DNA from: a virus
IMG/VR virus record: IMGVR_UViG_3300033994_002454
Location: 60,016-124,015 of that record
DNA: 64,000 bases
Reading direction: 5' to 3' (one strand)
In this document: positions 52,209 to 60,494 of the stretch, piece by piece
Layout: each line of letters opens with the position of its first letter
How positions within the stretch are numbered: position 1 is the first letter of the stretch
Position numbers and translations under genes: made by a program
Notes under the pieces: generated by a model
What the model was told of the DNA's origin: nothing
The model's input: only the letters and a program-made list of their open reading frames with translations
The model's database searches: none

Positions 52209-53456
52209 TTATTTAATATCGTTGTAGTTTTTACCTTGTTTTACTTTAATTTGTAATTTTTTGTCTTTAAATACCTGTTTTATCTGTTCTATCATATCTA
52301 TTTCACTTTCATCTACATCAAATAAAAACGAATCGTACACATATAGTACGAGTTTAGTATTTTTTCCTCGCAAAATCTTAAATATCTCATATAATATAAG
52401 AACATTATTTGCGGTCTCCAAATTTTGTAGTACGTAATTTAAAAGCTTTTGTGGATTCATATTTTCCAGATCCTTTTTCATAAATTTATGATTTGAAATG
52501 GGGCATTTAATGTATCCGTTTGTGTTAAATGTTTTCCACAAATCATCTGTATATGTTTTTACTTGTCGAAAAAAGTCCAAGGTTTCGTATTCCTTCCATA
52601 TTCCTCCATAAAGCTGTTTAAACGTGATCTCTTTCGCTTTGGTGTAATCCACACCATACATTTTAGAAAAAGATAAGTGGATATCGTCACTACCAAAGTC
52701 GTAACCGCAAAGACTAGCCAAAAGGGTAGGGTGATAAGCAGATATGTCAAACTCAATAAAACTCTCATTACGGGGTATAAAGCATTTTCTTTCTTCATTG
52801 TCTTTGTTTAGGGCTGAAAAGTTAATAGTATTAAATGTATTTGATGGTCTTGTTGTTAATGTGTTTAAATTGTATTGCGTGTATACAAATTCATCTACTT
52901 GTTGATCGAAGTACTCCTCGAACAATAATGGATCTACTTTAATACCCGCTCGTTCTAGTTGATTAAACACAAGTGCTGCTTTATTGTAAAATGGGTTTAT
53001 TTCACCTTTAAAGTTAGCATAGTTTTGTTCACATACCTCATAGTGTTTTACGATCGGTACTATTGTGTTTAAATATTGTATATTTGGATACTTGTTGTAA
53101 ATGTGTGTGTGAGCCGTTGTTTGTTGAGGTATATACGTATGGGGGGAGGGTGAGTATTGGTAACAATGCTTAAGGCAAAAATAATGTAAAAATTCCTTTC
53201 TATCCCTTACGTAAATGTTTTTTATACTGTTTAATACTTTTAAACAATCATCTATTGTAGAATTTATTGTTTCGCTATGGTTGATTGGGATAATATATCC
53301 TTTTAAATCATCCCTTGGACGAATGTAAAGAGCACATACTTCATTTTCAACAGGGTGTAAGTTGTGTGAAGTTGGAATTACTTCAACATAAGCAACTTCG
53401 TGTCTTGCTCTTGCTAAAATGTCTATATGTTTAGGATCTTCTATAAGCCAATACAT
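52209..53456 (-). CDS. Divergent family A DNA polymerase-like protein
   Basis: A 415-residue protein. The C-terminal 220 residues follow the Pol I palm order: a TTRPSNTFNTINF segment (202-213), motif A EFDISAYHPTLLASL (D237), motif B AKEITFKQLYGG (274-285), the GYIKCPISNHKF hairpin (314-325) and motif C LYVYDSFLFDV (D375). Both catalytic aspartates are kept, but motif C has YDS in place of HDE. The N-terminal 150 residues look like a 3'-5' exonuclease fold that lost its acidic residues. It lies in the replication block, beside gp32. It may be a repair or auxiliary polymerase. Confidence 0.75.
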   Translation of the reverse strand: MYWLIEDPKHIDILARARHEVAYVEVIPTSHNLHPVENEVCALYIRPRDDLKGYIIPINHSETINSTIDDCLKVLNSIKNIYVRDRKEFLHYFCLKHCYQYSPSPHTYIPQQTTAHTHIYNKYPNIQYLNTIVPIVKHYEVCEQNYANFKGEINPFYNKAALVFNQLERAGIKVDPLLFEEYFDQQVDEFVYTQYNLNTLTTRPSNTFNTINFSALNKDNEERKCFIPRNESFIEFDISAYHPTLLASLCGYDFGSDDIHLSFSKMYGVDYTKAKEITFKQLYGGIWKEYETLDFFRQVKTYTDDLWKTFNTNGYIKCPISNHKFMKKDLENMNPQKLLNYVLQNLETANNVLILYEIFKILRGKNTKLVLYVYDSFLFDVDESEIDMIEQIKQVFKDKKLQIKVKQGKNYNDIK

Positions 53457-53479
53457 GCTTTGAAGATACTAAAGATTTT

Positions 53480-54088
53480 TTAGGATTCCACGTAATATTT
53501 TAAAAACTTGTCTTGAAAATATTGAGAGAACCCATACCATTTTAAGTTTTGCTCTATAGCAACAGCAGATGCTTTATTTGATTTATAAACTTGTTCTTTA
53601 TTGCCTACAATTTGCCAATTTAATATAGCAGGAGTATACAGATCCCATGCTATTTGAGGGTCTTGATTTGCAAGTTTTTTGTATGTATTTAAATCAATTT
53701 CTAGATATTGTATTTCATTATTTTTTTTACAAAAATACCTTGTAAATTGTTTATTTTGTTGGTCCTGAGGAGTGGGTATAGTTGGGTTAAATAAGGGGAT
53801 AAATCTTTCTTGAAGGAGAGACAAATTATATTCTAAATCTATAGTTTCAAGGGTTATTATTGGAGGTATGACATTGTTAGTAACTCCTGTATTAAAAATG
53901 TTAGAAAATTGGTTATTAATAGGGATTAAAAGAATATTAGGTGGGTTTTGAGGATTTTTTCCAGTAAATTTACTTCCATTTGAAACTTCATAGTAATATC
54001 CAGTATATATCTCGTTAGTAGAAGAAAGTTTATAAGCATCACCATTAGTGAAAAGATTAGTTTTTATTTGAGATTTTGGGTAATACAT
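53480..54088 (-). CDS. Conserved hypothetical structural-region protein, 202 aa
   Basis: Starts MYYPKSQIKTNLFTNGDAYK. The N-terminal half has a GYYYEVSNGSKFTG segment like small virion-assembly proteins, the C-terminal half is helical with tryptophans. It lies directly after the baseplate block (9 bases). No enzyme motif was seen. Confidence 0.55.
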   Translation of the reverse strand: MYYPKSQIKTNLFTNGDAYKLSSTNEIYTGYYYEVSNGSKFTGKNPQNPPNILLIPINNQFSNIFNTGVTNNVIPPIITLETIDLEYNLSLLQERFIPLFNPTIPTPQDQQNKQFTRYFCKKNNEIQYLEIDLNTYKKLANQDPQIAWDLYTPAILNWQIVGNKEQVYKSNKASAVAIEQNLKWYGFSQYFQDKFLKYYVES

Positions 54089-54097
54089 AAAAATTTA

Positions 54098-57000
54098 TTA
54101 TCTATTGGGAATTACATAATCGGCCATTCGTTTTACATCAGGTTCATATGTTTTTCCTTTATTATAATTATACCTAAAAGTAAAATCAATACATATTAAT
54201 TTATCTATATTTCTTTCTCCACCATCCCAAACATTTTTTAAATTTTTAGCATAAGCTTGAAAATATCCTGGTCCATTATATCTAGCTCTATACCACATAT
54301 ATCTTGTTCTTACATCACTTAAAATAAGATTTTTAAGTTCAGGATGAGTTTTAAAATTACCATTTAACATTGTGTAAAATGATTCTTCAACTATTTTATA
54401 TTTAAGTTCTTTAAGTCTTTCAAGATCTTTTTTCCATTGGGTTTGATTAATGTTTCTTCCACCCCAATAAGGATCTTTATCAGGATAATGAAGATTATCA
54501 TATTTCCATCCTTTATCTTGATAATTTTTATAAATTAACCCTCCTGGACTTTTCCACTTTTGCCAGCCGCTCCATTTTTTGCCATATTTTAAACTAAGGG
54601 ATGAAAAGGCTCCAAACCCAGAATATTTATCTACTATACTCCAAAATTCTCGTTTATTAGCAGTGCCGTCTCCATCACCAGCAAATCTATCTTCTCCCCA
54701 AAGAGTTTCTCCTGAAGCTCCCATTCCTACTCCTCCTGGTTTAGGGGATACATTATTTTCAGATGTATATACAACATATTGGATAGGATGAAAGTATCCT
54801 CCTTCATTTTTTCCTCTAATAAAGTCAATAACAGATTTATCAGTATTTTGAATACCTTTGTAATTAAGATAATTAATGTTTCTTGATTTTAAAATAGATC
54901 TTTCTGAAGATAATATTCCATTGCCTTGAGGAATACTACTGCATGATTTTACATTTCCTGAGGTTGATGCTGCTTGAACTGCTTGAGAATATGTTTGGTA
55001 AATAGGGTTTGAAACTGTTTGATCAATTTCAGTAATATCTCCTGTTTTAGGAATAACAGTTGCTTCTATTTCAGTTTCCCAATCATTATTTGCTAACTTA
55101 TGGTTTACCCCAGTAACAATTAAATTTAAATTGTCACCATACGCTTTGGGTAAAAATCGAGTATCAACTTGTAATTTACTATATATTTTTATACCCGATA
55201 TTCCATCCATAACAAATGAAATTTTAAATGGTATAAATCCAATTGTTCCTCCTGATTTTATACCATTAGAAGCCATTGTATATTTGTTATATTCTGTTAC
55301 TATAGAAATATTTTTATCTATAATATCAGAAGAAATAGAAACTTTATTATTGTCATCATTTCCAAATCCATAAAGTCTTGCAACCTTTCCTCCATAGTAA
55401 TTTTTATTATAGTTTACAACAGCTTCATCTTCTGAGCCCGAAACTGAAGAAGAAGGAGGGGCTGAGTTTGGATTTCCAGGTATAAGGGATTCTTTAAATC
55501 TATCAGTTAATCCAACATTCCATTTTGAAAATGCAGTTGCTTCAACTCCTTTAACATATCCTCCAGCAGTTGCTCCTACAGTAATCATAGTAGCATACTC
55601 TGGGGTTATGGCTGTTTTTAAGTCGACTTTTCTAACAAAATTAGATTCATATAAGTTTCCATTTTTTTTATATCCATATAATTGGAGGATATAATTTGAG
55701 ACATCATTTTGGTTTAACCCAGGGATAGGGGTTGTATCTACAATACTAAGAACATTACTATTTTCATCAACTACTGGTTCTAGGTTGTTTACTCCACCTA
55801 AAGCTTTATTTAAACCATCACATATTGATTTTAAAAAGTTATATACATTAACATCTCCCCTTTCATCGGCATTTGAACTTATGCATTCCGTAATAAAGTC
55901 AAAATTCAAATAAATATTCATAGGGGTTGCTACATTTTTATTTTCTGTAACTTGAAAAGGAAAAATTTCTGGGAGGACTTTATATTTGCCTCCTAAAGAA
56001 TCATTTCTTACTAAACAAACTCTTGGGTCTAAAGAAACTTGACTTTTTAAAGTAAACATAACATTGTTTTCTTCACTGTAATCAATATTTACAATTGGAG
56101 GTCTACTTGCATAGTCAGAATTACCATCATCTATTTTTGGAAATATATCTTCAACAAGATATTTTAATAAAGCTCCAAATCTAAGATAATATGGATAAGT
56201 AGGTATACTTAGAAAAAAACAATCTTCACATCCAAAATTTCTAATAGGGTTTTCAGCAGAAACTGTAGTAGAATTTAATTTTTTGTAAGCTACATAGATA
56301 TAATAATAATCCCATCCAGGATCTGCTATTTCTCTTACAGTGCCTGCTCTATCATTAGCTACTTCATATCTTACTTTAGCACTATTCCAAATTTTTACAA
56401 CAGGATATTCACCTTCTTTAGGGTTTTTAGTTTTTGTTGCTAAAGCATCTTCTAATGATTTTTGTTTTTGAGTAATTGCAGCTTCAAGCACACTAGGAGA
56501 ATTTGATGAAAGCTCTTCTTTTACTGGTTGGAACCATTCACTTTTAGCTTCTGGGTGAACTTTAGAAAGTTCTAAAGCATTTTTTCCTGATAATCCTGCT
56601 GAAAGTTTTTTTGAAGATATCTTATAATAAAATTCTACTGTAGTAGTTTGGGCTTCAACAGTTTTTCCTCCAGGAGGAATAAAAGTTCCCATATTTTTTA
56701 AATCAGTAAATGTAACTTGAAGTTCTTTAGGGATTTGTTTAACGTATTCTGGGTTTTCAAAATTTCTATTGGTCCATTTCCATGTCCACAACATAGCATA
56801 TAGAGCATTAGAACTTTTATTATCTTCTATTATGTTGGGGTTATTTGAAGATTCGTTTGTAGAGGTACTACCTTGAAAAGAAGTTTGGTTGTTAATTTTA
56901 CTAGCTTCTTCTTCGGATAAAGAAATTGAACCTATTTCTGTAAACTTTTTAAAACTTTGAGGGATCGAAATATTAGTTTTTAATGATTCAATAACATCAC

Positions 57001-57766
57001 CTAAACTTATTATAGTAATTTCTATACTATATGATCCATCAGGTTGAAATGCCCAACTAAAATTAGATACTTTACCTAAAAGTCCATCGTAGTTTCCTGC
57101 ATATTTTTGTCTGTAGGTTTCAATAGGGGTTAACATATCTAGATATGACTTTTTTTCACCTAAATCAAAAAACGTTTTTTCAAGTAATGTCTCACGTAAT
57201 ATGTCTCTATCTACCCCATTAGCAGTAAAAAGACTATTTCCCCATTCAAGTAAAACAGTATATCCTAGTCTTAAATATAAAAGATCTATAATATCAAATT
57301 GTTGTTTATTATGAGCAATTAGTCTAACTGTTGCTTTTTTAATTGAACCCCTATTTAATGATTTTATATCAGCACTTAAAATACCAGGCATAGGAGAATA
57401 TCCATATGTTCCATAAGTATATGAACTATTTGGATCTTGGGGGAGAAAGCCTTGTCGTTGAATTAATCTATCAGTTCCATCTTGTTCTAATCTAGAAAAT
57501 CCAGCATGTAAAATATATTTTTTTGCTAAACCCATTCCATTAAGGGAAGTAGATACCCCTATATCCGTTAACCTTTCAGCACTTACTGAAATTCCAGAGG
57601 CTAATTTTACCCAAGCTGTATTAGAATTTAAAAGATTAATTTGTTGGTCGGTTCTAGAAAATGATGATTTATCATTAGCAGTTCCAGCACCACTTCCATG
57701 AAGTAGTTGTCTAACAACTATTTGATTTGCAACATATCCTGGGATTGGTTCTCCGATAATAGCCAT
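54098..57766 (-). CDS. Baseplate/tail protein with C-terminal lysozyme-like domain, 1222 aa
   Basis: The N-terminal 280 residues (AKKYILHAGFSRLEQDGT, TVRLIAHNKQQFDIIDLLYLRLGYTVLLEWGNS in parts) resemble baseplate proteins near the hub. Middle beta domains end in an ATVIPKTG segment near 905. The last 240 residues begin IRGKNEGGYFHP (E near 985), then GETLWGEDRFAGDG, as in GH108-like/lysozyme domains, with the catalytic glutamate probably in NEGGY. It would locally open the cell wall at injection. It starts in AAAGTTATG context. Confidence 0.7.
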   Translation of the reverse strand: MAIIGEPIPGYVANQIVVRQLLHGSGAGTANDKSSFSRTDQQINLLNSNTAWVKLASGISVSAERLTDIGVSTSLNGMGLAKKYILHAGFSRLEQDGTDRLIQRQGFLPQDPNSSYTYGTYGYSPMPGILSADIKSLNRGSIKKATVRLIAHNKQQFDIIDLLYLRLGYTVLLEWGNSLFTANGVDRDILRETLLEKTFFDLGEKKSYLDMLTPIETYRQKYAGNYDGLLGKVSNFSWAFQPDGSYSIEITIISLGDVIESLKTNISIPQSFKKFTEIGSISLSEEEASKINNQTSFQGSTSTNESSNNPNIIEDNKSSNALYAMLWTWKWTNRNFENPEYVKQIPKELQVTFTDLKNMGTFIPPGGKTVEAQTTTVEFYYKISSKKLSAGLSGKNALELSKVHPEAKSEWFQPVKEELSSNSPSVLEAAITQKQKSLEDALATKTKNPKEGEYPVVKIWNSAKVRYEVANDRAGTVREIADPGWDYYYIYVAYKKLNSTTVSAENPIRNFGCEDCFFLSIPTYPYYLRFGALLKYLVEDIFPKIDDGNSDYASRPPIVNIDYSEENNVMFTLKSQVSLDPRVCLVRNDSLGGKYKVLPEIFPFQVTENKNVATPMNIYLNFDFITECISSNADERGDVNVYNFLKSICDGLNKALGGVNNLEPVVDENSNVLSIVDTTPIPGLNQNDVSNYILQLYGYKKNGNLYESNFVRKVDLKTAITPEYATMITVGATAGGYVKGVEATAFSKWNVGLTDRFKESLIPGNPNSAPPSSSVSGSEDEAVVNYNKNYYGGKVARLYGFGNDDNNKVSISSDIIDKNISIVTEYNKYTMASNGIKSGGTIGFIPFKISFVMDGISGIKIYSKLQVDTRFLPKAYGDNLNLIVTGVNHKLANNDWETEIEATVIPKTGDITEIDQTVSNPIYQTYSQAVQAASTSGNVKSCSSIPQGNGILSSERSILKSRNINYLNYKGIQNTDKSVIDFIRGKNEGGYFHPIQYVVYTSENNVSPKPGGVGMGASGETLWGEDRFAGDGDGTANKREFWSIVDKYSGFGAFSSLSLKYGKKWSGWQKWKSPGGLIYKNYQDKGWKYDNLHYPDKDPYWGGRNINQTQWKKDLERLKELKYKIVEESFYTMLNGNFKTHPELKNLILSDVRTRYMWYRARYNGPGYFQAYAKNLKNVWDGGERNIDKLICIDFTFRYNYNKGKTYEPDVKRMADYVIPNR

Positions 57767-57773
57767 AACTTTT

Positions 57774-58088
57774 TTAAATTGATAAATTTAATGCTTCATA
57801 TTGTAATAAAATTTCTCCTATTCTGTCAAAAGCAGGAATCCTGATTTGGGCCCCTACAGTAGGAAATATTGAATTTGCATCTTGATTTGGGTTTGCACGA
57901 TTAATTATCCACCACAAAGTTGAATCATTATAGTAGTTTTGTGCTATAACATCATACCTATCACCTTGTGTAGTATATACATAAATATCTAAAGAACTCA
58001 AAGGAATTATTGGATATTTAGTTAAAGCATATCCTATTTGAGATCCATTAGGAGTATCATATGTAAAAGAACCTCTGTAACGAATCAT
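57774..58088 (-). CDS. Baseplate wedge protein, gp53/LysM-like, 104 aa
   Basis: Starts MIRYRGSFTYDTPNG. The C-terminal two-thirds has a LysM-like fold: DIYVYTTQGDRYDVIAQNYYNDSTLWWIINRANP in pieces, then VGAQIRIP. Phage gp53-type wedge proteins combine these features. It overlaps 58085 by 4 bases. Confidence 0.78.
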   Translation of the reverse strand: MIRYRGSFTYDTPNGSQIGYALTKYPIIPLSSLDIYVYTTQGDRYDVIAQNYYNDSTLWWIINRANPNQDANSIFPTVGAQIRIPAFDRIGEILLQYEALNLSI

Positions 58089-60157
58089 AATTGAGTAAGT
58101 GTATTAGAATTAATTAAACCTTGGTTATTTGTAACATTTTCTATCCCTGATGGGGCTTGTTGGGATACTAATAAGTTTGTAGTGGTTTGGTTTTGTAAAG
58201 CAATCTTTTCTGACTCTATTTGATTTAATCGTGAATTTTCTCTATCATAATTTGATGTTTCAGGACGAAGTTGGTCTATGTATCTTTGTTTACCTGTGTT
58301 TAGTAATCTAGTACTATCAGTTCCAAGTTTATCATTTCTAAATGATTGTTTTTCAGGTCTAAATTTGTGAATTGGAATAAATTTAATACCCGTTACTTTA
58401 ATCATATGAGGTACTTGTCTGATATCATTTATAGGTAAATCATTTCCCGCATCATCTATACCTATTTCCCAAGGTGATTCTTCAGGGACATCAAATGTTA
58501 ATGATGTTATAACTCCTGGTTGGTCATCTAAATAACCTCCTAAAGTAACGTATGCAATGTTTCCTGCCATATATCCTGATGTGTAACTATCAAGGTACTC
58601 AGGAGCAAGTGAAGAGGCAAGGAAGTTTAACTTATCATACATAATTGTTATTTCTTCTCTTGATTGAGCTACAATAGTAAATGCCATTGATATTTCTCGA
58701 GTAAATCCTCCATATTTGTAGAATTTTTCTGCTCTACCCATATATTCTATAGATTTCCATTCAGCACCATATGAATCAGAAAATGAATCTATAAAAGCTC
58801 TAAAGTGCATATATTTTTTATATGTACCTCCTACTTGATTATCATTGTTTAATATAGCGATAAAAAACGGAATAATGTCTTTTAAATTTGGGTCGGTAGA
58901 GTATTTAGATCCGTCTTTAGTGTTTGTTTTATATATTGGAGAAGCATTTACTCTATCTACAGGTCCTAAATTGGTAATAGGTCCGTTTATAGATTTTTTA
59001 CCTGCTGTGTAACTTGAAATGTTTCCTTTTCTTCCAGGATTACCCAATTTAAGATTATCTTCAATATTGTTAGTTGCATATGGAGGAGCTAAACTTAAAA
59101 AGGTATATTGAGGGCTTTCTGTTGGTTTTAGTATTTGTCTAAAATCATTTAATGTAGTTGCATCCGAATTAATAGGTTGGTTTGTAAAGTCTTGTTGTGT
59201 CCATGAACCTTTTCCTATATTACTATTACTTTTAAGTGATCCTGATTCGTAAACATCTATTGGAAAATTTTGTGTAAACGAATTTTTTCCGTTTTTGGTT
59301 AAATCATTTTCAACAAAATTACTTGAAAAACTTTTTATATATTCGTTATAATCTGAAGATGCGTTAATAGGTAATTGGAATTTATCCTCATTGGTTGGAT
59401 CATATGGTTTACCTACTAAATAATCTTTTGGCTTTGGTACTAGTGTTTTTAAAGGAACACCATCGTTTCCGGTTGCAAATTTAATTTTAGTTTTTCCTAT
59501 TCCTAAAACTGAGTCGGATCCGCCTCCATAAGAAATTAAAACATCATTTTCTAGTGTAGGATTTAAACTATATCCTTTAACAAAAGCAAAATTATTTTCA
59601 CCACTATTTACTGGAATTAAAGTAGAAAGTCTAACTAGTCTATTGTTTTCTAAATCAATTCTTCCAGTAAGTTGATTTTGGGCAATAACATCTTGATATT
59701 TGTTAATAGAAGCAAATGAAAATAAACCAGTAGGATCTAAACCTTGTTTGTTTACATGACCTCCAGCCCATACTATTCCAGCTTCAGCTAATGTAGATAA
59801 TGGTGTATATGCTCCTTCATTTAAAGCACCCCCAGCATAACCTAACCCTTTAGATGCTTCAGTTTTTGTACCTACTCGAGAAAGTAGGTTTTGTTTTGCT
59901 GTAAATAAAAGCCCGCTAGGGTTTTTTATGTTTATAAAATATTTGGTTAAACGAGTAACGTCTTCAGCGGCACTTAAAGGGGCTTCAATTCCTCCACGCA
60001 ATACAAAATCGTTATAAAACGAAGGATTCTGAAGACCTGTTTGTATGTTTTGAGGAATAAAAGGTTGTCCACTATCTCCCCCTCCTGGTCTATCTTTACC
60101 AAATTTAAGTGATTTTAATTGGGTATCCCCATTATTTAATTTCAGTAAAAGACCCAT
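58085..60157 (-). CDS. Virion structural protein, 690 aa
   Basis: Long, glycine/asparagine-rich in the N-terminal half, with a more ordered region about 430-590 (YMHFRAFIDSFSDSYGAEW, TREISMAFTIVAQSREE, PEYLDSYTSGYMAGN). That central region is reminiscent of tail-tube-initiator or baseplate proteins. The C-terminus is charged. It lies between the tape measure block and the baseplate wedge. Function is not known. Confidence 0.65.
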   Translation of the reverse strand: MGLLLKLNNGDTQLKSLKFGKDRPGGGDSGQPFIPQNIQTGLQNPSFYNDFVLRGGIEAPLSAAEDVTRLTKYFINIKNPSGLLFTAKQNLLSRVGTKTEASKGLGYAGGALNEGAYTPLSTLAEAGIVWAGGHVNKQGLDPTGLFSFASINKYQDVIAQNQLTGRIDLENNRLVRLSTLIPVNSGENNFAFVKGYSLNPTLENDVLISYGGGSDSVLGIGKTKIKFATGNDGVPLKTLVPKPKDYLVGKPYDPTNEDKFQLPINASSDYNEYIKSFSSNFVENDLTKNGKNSFTQNFPIDVYESGSLKSNSNIGKGSWTQQDFTNQPINSDATTLNDFRQILKPTESPQYTFLSLAPPYATNNIEDNLKLGNPGRKGNISSYTAGKKSINGPITNLGPVDRVNASPIYKTNTKDGSKYSTDPNLKDIIPFFIAILNNDNQVGGTYKKYMHFRAFIDSFSDSYGAEWKSIEYMGRAEKFYKYGGFTREISMAFTIVAQSREEITIMYDKLNFLASSLAPEYLDSYTSGYMAGNIAYVTLGGYLDDQPGVITSLTFDVPEESPWEIGIDDAGNDLPINDIRQVPHMIKVTGIKFIPIHKFRPEKQSFRNDKLGTDSTRLLNTGKQRYIDQLRPETSNYDRENSRLNQIESEKIALQNQTTTNLLVSQQAPSGIENVTNNQGLINSNTLTQL

Positions 60158-60167
60158 TTAATTAGTT

Positions 60168-60464
60168 TTAACCAGGTAAATTATTCAAATACGGTAAACC
60201 TTGTCCACCTGGTGATACTGGTGGGATAACTCCATTTATGTCTAATAATGAAGGCAATGGAATTTGGTTTGGTGTTCCATCTTGATATGCATTATAATCT
60301 GCTGTTACTTGACCAGCATTAGCACCATTTAATGAATATCCTGGTTGGTTTCCATTAGCATGTAATTTAGATTGCTGGGTTGCAAGTGGATTTACAGTTG
60401 GAGTAGTACCATCATATGCTGTAAAAGCAGATCCTTGAGTTGTTAATTTAGTTAAGATTCCCAT
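60168..60464 (-). CDS. Small structural protein, 98 aa
   Basis: Low-complexity proline/glycine/asparagine protein (MGILTKLTTQGSAFTAYDG, NQPGYSLNGANAGQVTADY). Preceded by a late-class motif and placed between the tape measure and the 690-residue protein. Probably a virion component. Confidence 0.55.
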   Translation of the reverse strand: MGILTKLTTQGSAFTAYDGTTPTVNPLATQQSKLHANGNQPGYSLNGANAGQVTADYNAYQDGTPNQIPLPSLLDINGVIPPVSPGGQGLPYLNNLPG

Positions 60465-60477
60465 GGTTATTTATTTT

Positions 60478-60490
60478 ATTATAAATATTA
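60478..60490 (-). promoter_or_regulatory. Late-class motif (TAATATTTATAAT)
   Basis: Coding strand TAATATTTATAATAAAATAAATAACC before the start at 60464. Confidence 0.5.
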
Positions 60491-60494
60491 TGTA

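Noticed and set aside
52559-52798. Minus-strand frame with two hydrophobic segments inside the Pol A-like gene
   Set aside because: Looks like a membrane protein, but it lies wholly inside a conserved gene in another frame. Shifted frames of T-rich codons often give hydrophobic products; no start motif supports it.
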